Assembly: GCA_001599595.1 (NCBI GenBank)
Contig: BCHH01000005.1
Span: 1,433,552 to 1,497,551 of the forward strand
From: Beverwykella pulmonaria
Lineage: Eukaryota; Ascomycota; Dothideomycetes; Pleosporales; Melanommataceae
Direction: 5' to 3'
Length of the DNA stretch: 64,000 nt
The position numbers were made by a program, and so were the translations under genes. The notes beneath the pieces are model-generated. The model worked only from the letters and a program-made list of their open reading frames with translations. It had not been told where the DNA came from and searched no databases. The first letter of the stretch is position 1. Each line of letters opens with the position of its first letter. Shown in pieces: positions 55,569 to 64,000 of the stretch.

Positions 55569-57272
55569 GGTGAGTTAAGCAGTATACTGGGAGTGAAATT
55601 GAGCAATAAGAGTGCGGTAGTGAAGCTTTGAGTATGTCTCTCTTCTGCCAACCAGTGCCAACCTCTCTCTTTATACCGCCATCACTCCATCCTCGCCGTT
55701 AGCCCCGAAAAGACAGCTGAGCTCTCTCACGAGTTTCTCTCGTATTGAATACAGTTGTAATATCTCTTGCACTCTCGTTGCAACTCCAATTTTAGAGTCA
55801 GTCCACCTTGCGGGCATGGCTTACTCCGAAACAGCTGCCCATTCTAGCTCCTGACATTTCGACAATGCTAGATCTAGGCCACTTACCAGGTCTGTTTCTT
55901 AGCTCGGAGCAATATCGCGGTCTTGGGGCACATTGGGCTCTAATTCATGGTGCTGAAATACGGGTTCTGGGGATCAGGTGAGTTGTGTTCATGGGAAGCA
56001 TAGAGATAGAGCTGGATCTGGCATTCTGGGGTGTGAAACCTGGAGCGAGGATACGATTTCGGGCGAAGGGAACGACGACGTGCGAGTGAAAGTCCGACAA
56101 GCAAGGTCGATGATTATTCCGCTCCTTCGAGCTGAGAAGAACAGCTCGGCATGAGTCAAATGAATGGATTGCTGCTGGTCGGTGTCACCGTCACGTCACT
56201 CCATCCACTGGCTATGCGTGACGTACAAGTGGTGTCTTCATTTCGAGTACCGAAGGTGGACAGTGAGTTGCAATCTAGGTATATTGTAAGCTCGTGTCTT
56301 CATATCCAGAGTCCGGAGGCGAGGAAAACATTTGTAGTCAGCATTTCGAAGATGTGGAGAAGGTGGGTTGATTTATAGTGCTGAGAATTTGGTGGGGTGG
56401 TGGTGTGACCAGGGTCCTGGGTTCACTTAGAGGAGGATTGTGTTGAAGGCCCAGAACGAAAGGATCGGAGAGCTGGGATCGTTCATGTCTGTTTTGTTAG
56501 TGTTGAGTCTATTTCTGGAGTGCGTCTTCTTGGGTCACAGGGAACGACAAAAGTTGAGAGATGTTTGATGATGAACCTGGCGTCGATGGCAAGTCAAGGC
56601 AAATAGAGTGCAAGCGAAATGACACCTGGTCTAGGAAGGCATTCGGAAGCTCCTAGCAGGTTGCTACATATCTATCACAGCATCCGAAGCCAGCACATCG
56701 ATTTTTCCGCCGGATGCGCCATCTTTTGAGTTGGCACCTATCTCCTCGATCTGTTTCAATAGACATGTGTGAATGACCCATGAAGCACAATAATTACGAG
56801 ATTTCGATGCCTGAAGGTTGGAATACAGTCGTGGAAGGAGGGGCTCAAATTCGAGTCCGACAGTGACGAGAAAAGGCATGGATAAGAGAAATGGTGGACT
56901 TGAGCTTCCTGCACTCTTTCGCATGGTGGTTGCCCCACAATCGTGACTTAACCTGAAGTAACAGAAATCTAGTACAAGAAAGGTGAGAGAATGCTGAAAG
57001 GTTCACCAAGCATAGATGCCATACAAGGGGTTCGTCGACCATTGCTAAGCTCGTTCTCGTTCTTCGTTTGGAGAAGCACAGAACAGCTCTACTATCTGTG
57101 CGGAGGTTCCGGCAAGCCTCAATCAGTCGCGTATCCCCCCAAACGCGGCGTTGTCCCAGAAACATGTACATTCATCATCGTGAAAGGTCCAGGTGCAAAT
57201 GGTGGCACGACGAAACGATGGACTGGCAAGGGCGTGCAACTCTCAGTAGTGAACTCGAAGACGGGTTGGCCC
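55569..57272. other. Gene-free stretch, 1.7 kb
   Basis: The left part is the DUF4360 promoter. Frames at 56151..56378, 56664..56924 and 56845..57171 are short and unrecognised. The right end is the 3' flank of TEN1. Confidence 0.45.
55670..55675 (-). promoter_or_regulatory. TATA box of the DUF4360 gene
   Basis: TATAAA on the minus strand, followed by a GA-rich tract, about 102 bases before the ATG at 55568. Confidence 0.6.
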
Positions 57273-57688
57273 TCAGCACCCAGCCTCTTCTCTCGCCTCG
57301 ATGGCCTTCTGGTACGCATCCAGGTCTATATTTCCAGCACTCCAGACAGCGATGGCCTGCACGAAGATGCCCTTGTCCATCCGTCGCTCTACATAGCCAA
57401 TCACGTTGACCCAAGACCCGACATCGCATTCGGTGCGCTTGATGGTCTGGAGGACATGCTCGATGTTCACGTTGGCAATTTTCGGGGCGCCTGTAGAGAG
57501 ATAGTCGTGCTTGAGACGGAGAGTCGCCGTCGCAACTACATATTCATCGACACTTCACGGCGGTCAGCGAAATTCCAAGTGAAGAAGAGAGGGTGCGCAT
57601 ACCAGCCTAAGAAGCGCACTTTCTGGCCCGGCACACAGTTCGGAAGTGCGCGCAGCAGCACAAGTTTCGATGGCAGGGGGCCGGACAT
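57273..57688 (-). CDS. TEN1: CST complex subunit Ten1 (telomere capping)
   Basis: Exons 57603..57688 and 57273..57552 give 121 residues; the 50-base intron has GTATGC and GTGAAG ends and a CGCTGACC branch site and joins KVRFLG to CVDEYVVATATLRL. The length and the order of blocks fit the fungal Ten1 family, a single OB fold: GQKVRFLGCVDEYVV, ATLRLKHDYL, NVNIEHVLQTIKRTECDVGS and WVNVIGYVERRMDKGIFVQA. Ten1 binds Stn1 and, with it, single-stranded telomeric DNA, regulating telomerase and fill-in synthesis. The start in GACATCATGTCC gives MSGPLPSKLVLLRALP, the usual family start. It is divergent from SNF7, with 407 bases between the two ATGs. A 246-codon frame on the opposite strand is a shadow. 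Confidence 0.8.
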
Positions 57689-58095
57689 GATGTCGTCTTC
57701 GACGCTGTACGCGAACGCGGGGAGGAGGTAATTCCAGGGCCGATGCTAAGAAACGCACGTGCCAGTTTACAGACTAGCGCTATCGACATCATCACCCGCC
57801 ATCATTGCCCAACTTCCTGCGAGACAGCCAGGCACCAACATTTAAACCCTCACCGCTCCGCCCTTGCCTCTACACGACCACGGCACCGCCGCCAGCTCGA
57901 CCTTCGCACACGCATCGTCATATCTCCTCAGCTCTAGACCTTCGTAGTGAGGGCTGATCTCTTTGGCGCACCCCGCCAGATCAGAACGCCTCGCTCAACA
58001 CCCCGCCAACATCGCTTGACCGACTTTGCTTCCTACAACGCCCTCCACACCGTCCCCACCTCTACTTGGTAGCCACTTGAAGATATCCAGACACG
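57689..58095. promoter_or_regulatory. Bidirectional promoter region, TEN1/SNF7
   Basis: The 407 bases lie between the divergent start codons of TEN1 (minus) and SNF7 (plus). CT-rich tracts precede the SNF7 start. No defined binding site is claimed. Confidence 0.6.
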
Positions 58096-58892
58096 ATGAG
58101 CGGCTGGGGCCTCGGCTGGTTGGGTGGGGGTAGTCAAAAGAGCAAGGATGCCCCGAAGAAGGCCATCCTCCAGCTGCGGGGGCAACTGGAGATGCTGAAC
58201 AAGCGGGAGAAGCACTTGCAGAACCAGATGGACGAACAAGACAACCTAGCACGGAAACACGTATCGACCAACAAGAATGGTAGGTCTACTCTTTTCCCCC
58301 GCTTGCGGCCGGAAGGAGAGGTGCTAATTACTTTGCCCCACAGCCGCAAAAGCTGCACTCCGCCGGAAGAAGCAGTTTGAGCACACCCTCGAGCAGACTT
58401 CCTCGCAAATCATGACCCTGGAGCGCGAAATATATTCCATCGAGACGGCGAACATCAACAAAGAAACGCTAGATGCGATGAAGAACGCTGGAGCTGCTAT
58501 GCAACAGATCCACGCGGGGCTGACAGTAGACAAAGTAGACGACGTCATGTACGTTTTCTCGCCTACCCTATGCCGCTCCCTAAAGGGCCTGCTAATAACT
58601 CACCAGGGAAGGACTCCGCGAGCAACACGCCATCGGAGAAGAAATCAGCACGGCTATAACCTCTGGCGTTGGTACCGAGCTGGTCGACGAAGATGAATTA
58701 GATGATGAACTCGCAGAACTGCAACAAGAAGCCCTCGACGAGCAAATGCTCAACACCGGAAACATTCCCGTGGGAGACAAGGTCGGAAGGCTACCCAATG
58801 CACCGTCGGCAGAAGTGAAGGGCAAGGCGCGGGTCGAGGAAGACGACGAGGAGGCCGAACTACGGAAACTGCAAGCTGAAATGGCTATGTAG
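58096..58892 (+). CDS. SNF7: ESCRT-III core subunit Snf7/Vps32
   Basis: Exons 58096..58279, 58344..58548 and 58607..58892 give 224 residues; introns of 64 and 58 bases have GTAGGT and GTACGT donors. Family features are complete: MSGWGLGWLGG N-terminus, basic helix KKAILQLRGQLEMLNKREKH, AKAALRRKKQFEHTLEQ, the long helical hairpin ending in NAGAAMQQIHAGLTVDKVDD, then EEISTAITSGVG, an acidic linker, and the C-terminal MIM helix EEAELRKLQAEMAM that recruits Vps4. Snf7 polymers on endosomes deform and cut membrane for multivesicular body formation; in fungi they also act in alkaline pH signalling through the Pal/Rim pathway. The length matches the family (about 220-240). Confidence 0.95.
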
Positions 58893-59802
58893 ATGTGGGG
58901 CAACGCGGGCGGTATACGTCATTTCAGACGGGCAATATTCAGCGCATCCGACCTACCAGAGCACTTGCGAGCAGAAGACACAGCGGGATCGGCGTACGGC
59001 GGTATCATGAGGCTTCACTTGCGGGTCATTCCACTTCTTTCACCTTTTTTCGTTTGCGCGACCTTGGCGTGCTATAGTATGCATGGGCCCTAGATTTCTT
59101 CCGGGCAATAGGGTGGAGTGTGGGTATGCGTTTCATCGCGTGGAGAGTGGGTGAGAGAGAGAGGATTATATACCTTGTATTTGAACATCAAATGAGTCCT
59201 AAGATGGCTTGTACCCTGATAGCGTATTTCACACGATTCCATGTCCCCCTGTCGAGATTTCCTGATCCGAGGTTGACTGCTAGATACGCCGTATTTACTT
59301 CTCTGCGGTCCCACCAATAAATTCCAACTCATTCACATATCAAACCAAGTGCAGATACTAAATCTATTTGTCTAAGCATAAATTACTAATGCCATACCAC
59401 CGCCCATACCGTCCATCATAACACATAAACTAACTCATCCTTTCCCCCCGCCCTTTTTTTTCCCCGCCGCAAACCACGCGCACAAACCCGAAAACCCGAA
59501 TAAAAGATTTGAAGAAGATAAAGCAGCAACGCCGATATACACCCATCCGGGTATCTACTTGATGCACACATAGAAGTGCTGGACGCAAGTGGTCCTACAC
59601 CTTACCGGACGCCGTTCCCTGACTTCCCACCATAGAGTGAGACATGGATCCAAACCCGTCGTATACTCTCCCTTTTTTGTCGAAAACGGAAACGTTCCTC
59701 TGACATGTTCGAATATAACGCACAACCAATAATCGACATGAAAAAAATCTCATTTGTTCCTCTTACACCCTATTACCAAAATACTAAACAGGATATAGGT
59801 GC
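58893..59802. other. Intergenic between convergent SNF7 and FHL1-like genes
   Basis: Both genes end here, so this holds two 3' flanks. A C/T-rich run near 59440-59470 is visible. Frames on both strands are short and unrecognised. Confidence 0.55.
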
Positions 59803-62800
59803 TTAGTCGTCCACTCCTGGTACATTGCCAGAGACTGACATGGCTTCTGGTTGCTTAGCGCCAGCCTCGGCGTCCCCTTCGCCTCTAGGCCCGGCTTCAG
59901 CCGTTGATTGTATAACCGGCGTCCCGTTTTGTATAACCGGGGACCCTGGAATAGGTGTCAGGGGTTCAACGCTCGGCCGTTGTGTTTGGACGCGGATCGC
60001 TTGCGGAGCAGTGGCGGGAGAGGGAATAGGGTTCGGCAGCGGGGCAGAGGTATTCAATGAGCCCATCATATTTGGTTTGAACATGTGGGGTTGTATCGAG
60101 GATGGAGGCGTCGATGCGGAAGATGGATCCGTGGGTAGTTGGGTGGTCGGAACTTCATTCGTTGCAGGAGAAGCAGATGAATTCGGAGGTAGAGTGCTCG
60201 CCGCGACCACTGCTGCATCACTAGCAGCAATGACTGCCGCGGTGCTGGCCGCCGACGCTAGCGGGGCCGGGTTGGTAGGGTCGTTAGGCTGTATACTATT
60301 TACATTGCCTTGACTATCGCCATTGCTTTCTTGCTTGATAGCGCGGCTGTCGTCACCAATAGACTGCAAAGTTGATATTTCTCGGATAGATTTGAGAAGC
60401 GCTTGCTCTGAAATAGTCAAGGTCGGTATTCGCTCAGGACTGACATACGCCTGAATGGCGTTGTCTACTTTCGTCTCTTCCCCCGACTCGGTTCGCGCTC
60501 GGAGGTAGACACTGCGGAACGCCTCAAGTTGGTGGATAACGTAGGGGCTGACTGACAGTGGGTACCGGCCTGATGGGTGGGGTTTCGAGGGCTGATTCTG
60601 TGGTTGAGATTGACTTATAGGGCGCTGCTGAGGTGGAGGCTGCTGTGGGTGATGCAGTGACGGAGAATATACCGAAGTAGGCAGAGCTGACTGGTTATTT
60701 GGTGTAGAGCCAGCCGCAGCATACGGCGAGGGTCGATTCGGTGCACTTGAATAGGGACTTGCACCCGCCTTCCCATGACTACTGCCGTACGTACTTGATG
60801 TAGTATACCCTGTATAGGGTGTTTGCGGGGCGCTGGTGGGAACCATCATTCCATACATGCTGCTTGGGGCAGCTGCTGAGCTTGCCGGAGGAGCCTGAGT
60901 GGGTGGCCCATATGGTGTTTGTTTCTGACTGGGGGGACTGCCAGCTGCGTTTCCGCCCGCCCAAGGCGAGGCGTATGGAGAGTGTGCCGGCGCAGCGTTT
61001 GGTGCAGGCGTTGTTGCTTGTTCGGCAATAGTGTTGCGTAGGCTGGGCGGCAGCCTGCGCGCAGGCTCTGAAAGCTGTGGCGGGCCATTGGAAATACCCT
61101 GGGGGAGGCCCGGATAGTAGGGAGTCGGTCCAGGCTGCCCATATGGTGGTGGATAGCCATTAGGGGGCGGATAGAAGCCTTGCCTCTGCGATTGGGGCGG
61201 GGTGATTTGTCTCTTCCTTCGCTCTTTCTCAATGGATACATCGGGATTAATCTTCCACATGAAGCCTTTGCCTTCTTTGTCTCCTTTCTTGAAAGCTTCA
61301 TGCTGACCAAGATTATGTCTCACACTTGACTGCCAACCACTAGTTGTAGTCCTGAACTTGTAATAAGGGTACTTGCGCTCGATGAAACTATAGATTTGCT
61401 GGAGGTTCATTTGCCCATTTGGAGAGGAAGAGATGGCTTCGTGGATGAGAACAACGTAATTAGCAGATGGGCGCTGCAGCTGCTCTTCAGTATAGTCTTC
61501 TTGTCTCATTTCGGGCGATGGAGTGCGCGCAGGCTTGTTGGGCTTAGCCTGTTTCTTCTCCCCCAGATTCGCCAGGTTCTCGCGGCTCTCCGTTGTCTCC
61601 CGTATGTCGTCCTCATCACCCTCGGCGGCATTTGCATTCGAGTCTTTGCGTGATCGGGGTATCTTTGGTTTGGCGGTAGGCATAGGAAGATCTGCTGGAT
61701 CAAGACCAGCGGCTCTCGCTTTCTCGATCTCCTTCCCTTGCTTGACAAGCTGTGACCGCTGCCGTTTGGACATGACGCCATCTTTCGGTGGTCTGCCAGG
61801 TCCTTTTCGTTTCTCCATAACCAAACCAATAAGGGACTCAGGGAGATTGTGTTTCTTGACCATGTCTGCAGTAATAAGGTCAGCCTCGTCTAGCGATTTG
61901 CCTTCCTCGGCCGTTGGTTTTCTCAGCACCACTGTCGGAACCTCGGATGCAGTAGTTTTAGCGGGTGCTGGAGTCGGAGTCGGGATTGGAGCAGGCTTTT
62001 CTTTTGGCGGCGTGACCTTGGCCGGCTCTTTAACAGGCGCCGCTTTGGTGGGCGACTTTGCGGGTGCCTTCGCAGGTGCCTTTCCCTTCTCCTTCGGAGG
62101 CGGCGGTTCTTTGCGCACTTCTTTAACTTTCTGTTTCGGCCTTTTCGCAGGAGGCTCCTCGGGTGAGGGTTCGCGGACGGCTTTCCTTTTGTGTGCCTTT
62201 TTGATTTCTTTCCGCGAAGGAGCCCGGGCCTTGCTTTTCAACTTGAGTTTCAAGTTTTGTTTTGGTCGATGTTCTGGAGTGACAGGGTCATCGTCCTCGT
62301 CGACATCATCGTCCTCTTCGCCAACAGCATCCTCCTCGGAATCATAACCACTTTGGATTGGAAAGTGATATACATGCATTGGGTTGATGCTGGCATCCTC
62401 ACTCACAGATTCGTCATCCATCATCTCTTCACTCTCGACCTCTCCATCGCCGTTCTCAAAGGAGAAGCTCATTGGGCGGGAGGCTGACTCTTCCTGGCGA
62501 GCGCGCTGCTCTTCGGTCAGGGCGACATCTGGGAGGAAGAAGGTCATTTCGACCAGACCGATGCAGATGGTGTCTCCGTGATTGAGCTCCCGGATTGTTC
62601 CGCCAGCGAGGAACTGTCCGTCGACCCACAGACCATTTGAGCTTAAGACCTCGAGGGCGAAATAGCCATTGTCGAAGTCGTAGAAAATCTTGGCGTGCTC
62701 GCGAGAGATGCCTTTGGGGCCCTTGACGCCTGACAGCTCAGTGATGTGCTGCGGGTGGATTGGGACCAGCGGACAGTCGCCAGGATCCTCGGGCACATAA

Positions 62801-63840
62801 CTGTCCAGCTGCTCGGGGACTTCCTGGAAGGCCTGCATGAGAAGGTGCTGCGGGGCATGATCGGCGGGCTCCTCCTGGCTGGACTCGACGTGGTGTTGGT
62901 GGTGCGAGGAAGAACTGGCCGAGTGTGAGACGCTCTGATGGCGCTGCTGGTACGCGGGGGGCATGTTGGCCATGGGTGCACTAACAATGCCGCCCGTCTC
63001 GCTGATGACGCTGCGGGGATTATGCAAGTGGTCCCTCTTGCGCTTCTTTCCATTGAGCACGGCCTTGGCACCGTTCATGTCGCCCCTCTTGCGCAGCTGC
63101 TCGGCTTTTGCGAGGCGGCGCATGTCCTTGTGGGCGAGCTCGACGTTGCGACCGAGGATAATCTGGTACGTGTGCATGTAGTAGGAGCCGTCTTCGAAGC
63201 GCAGGCGCGCAAAGGCGCTGAGCCGCTGCTCAGCTTGATCGGAAGCCATCTGTTGAGAGCATTCCTCCACAGCGTTGTCGTGCACCGCGTAGTCAGCTGC
63301 TATGGGGGGAGGGTTCGCAAAGCTCTGCGACTGCGCGTCGAGATTGAGGCTCGTCGCGGGCGCGGCAGTAACATCGGAGGGGTAAGCGGCAGGTGCCAAT
63401 GCGGCCGGGAGATGTGCCGACGTGATCGGGGGAGGCACGCTGAGCGCATCCGTAGCCATGGTGGCAGTTGTGGTGGATTCGGAGAAGTCGAGGTCGGCGG
63501 TGGAGACATGGTGAGCAGGCGGCCCATGGCTAGAAAGCGGCAGGAGCGACGGCCCCTTCACGTAGTCCATGTCGTCGCCATTTTCGCCGTCGAGGGGGGT
63601 TGTAGAGGGAAAAGCTGTTGAAGAAGCTGAGGCCTGTCAAGTCGGTCAGTATCGCAGAACACGCGCCGCGCTGAGAGCAGCGCGGGCGGAGCGGGCGCAA
63701 GGCAGCGTACCTTTAGACGCGGCGAAGAACTGGCCCGTGGATGCGAGTGAATTGCGGGCAGCGCTGTGCTTGCGGATGGCGTGCAGCGGCGGGCGGGCGA
63801 GGATGTCGTTGTCGTCGAACTCGCCGTCTGCCGTCTCCAT
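59803..63840 (-). CDS. FHL1: FHA and forkhead transcription factor, Fhl1-like
   Basis: Two exons, 63711..63840 and 59803..63626, give 1317 residues; the 84-base intron has a GTACGC donor and joins QFFAASK to ASSTAFPSTTPL. The FHA domain spans about residues 185-408, with the first strand (SYYMHTYQIILGRN) separated by a large insertion from the second half (SREHAKIFYDFDNGYFALEV, then SSNGLWVDGQFL). The forkhead domain at about 758-845 reads RPSANYVVLIHEAISSSPNG, then FIERKYPYYKF, then SSVRHNLGQHEAFKK. Both ends are low in complexity and rich in P, Q, S and A. Yeast Fhl1 controls ribosomal-protein genes at their promoters and has the same FHA-forkhead order. Start chosen at METADGEFDDNDI; the frame stays open upstream without an ATG. 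Opposite-strand frames of 227-274 codons are shadows. Confidence 0.9.
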
Positions 63841-64000
63841 CGGCGCCAGCGGACGAGGTTGAGAAGCTGGAGGCGTCGGTCGGCCTGTGCTCACGGCACG
63901 TGCGGGTTGGATCTTGGCTGCAGCGAGGTCGTCCCCACGGTTCCTTTCGGCTGGCAACCACTTCGTGACGATGTACTGGCCATCTGCACTACCTTCTCAA
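63841..64000 (-). other. Upstream of the FHL1-like start; frame open without an ATG
   Basis: The coding frame of exon 1 can be read back to about 63990 (with GQYIVTKWLPAERNRGDDLA) but contains no ATG. An additional upstream exon beyond the window cannot be excluded. Confidence 0.4.

Noticed and set aside
56991..57731. 246-codon plus-strand frame
   Set aside because: It lies antisense to TEN1, whose splice sites and OB-fold blocks are convincing; the frame has no recognisable domain and is a codon-usage shadow.
61523..62347. 274-codon plus-strand frame
   Set aside because: Antisense to the low-complexity Lys/Pro-rich part of the FHL1-like gene; its Ser/Gly/Phe-rich composition is the mirror of that region.
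62938..63621. 227-codon plus-strand frame
   Set aside because: Antisense shadow of the N-terminal part of the FHL1-like gene.
1..64000. tRNA, rRNA or CRISPR features
   Set aside because: I looked for T-loop-like words such as GGTTCGAATCC with matching stems and for regularly spaced repeats and found none; a covariance-model scan would be decisive for tRNA.

Overview
The window reads as nuclear chromosome of a filamentous ascomycete (Pezizomycotina; Leotiomycetes is my best guess, from overall feel only). Introns are short (mostly 46-65 bases) with GT..AG ends and CTAAC/CTGAC-like branch sites. Gene types are fungal-specific (NACHT-WD40 STAND receptor, UstYa-like, SAT4-type membrane protein, DUF4360, Ten1). 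Repeats and dead genes carry CAR-to-TAR nonsense changes of the kind repeat-induced point mutation (RIP) produces. Two ambiguous bases (n) lie near 29.06 and 29.18 kb.

Layout. 0-13 kb is gene-poor: a secreted amidohydrolase, two retropepsin-like genes, and relics of a UstYa-like gene, a DUF6594 gene and a von Willebrand A gene. 13-21 kb is a compact run: a DUF7053-like protein convergent with a tyrosine phosphatase, an eight-exon sugar transporter with a GC-AG intron, and a drug/metal-type MFS transporter divergent from it. 21-30 kb holds membrane-protein ORFs, a zinc alcohol dehydrogenase, AT-rich gene-free DNA and a dead Tc1/mariner-type transposase. 30.4-34.9 kb is one large STAND receptor, followed within 70 bases by a 1.08-kb hAT-type non-autonomous element with a perfect 8-base target duplication. 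36-47 kb looks like scattered secondary-metabolism genes without a backbone synthase: UstYa-like pseudogene, AusD-like methyltransferase, SAT4-type membrane protein and a bicovalent-flavin oxidoreductase, with a decayed repeat block at 40-41.4 kb. 48-55.6 kb carries a cysteine-rich unknown protein, two more elements of the same hAT-type family and two small secreted proteins. 57-64 kb is conserved housekeeping DNA: TEN1 (telomere capping), SNF7 (ESCRT-III) and an FHL1-like FHA/forkhead regulator.

Most multi-exon models here were built by hand by matching splice sites to frame and to remembered family features. No database search was possible, so family names are recognition calls. The best candidates for a second look are the hAT-type miniature element family (three copies, 35.0, 50.5 and 53.9 kb), the STAND receptor with an altered Walker B, the GC-AG intron, the duplicated UstYa-like relic at 4.2 and 36.5 kb, and the protein with paired CX2CX6C motifs at 48-50 kb.
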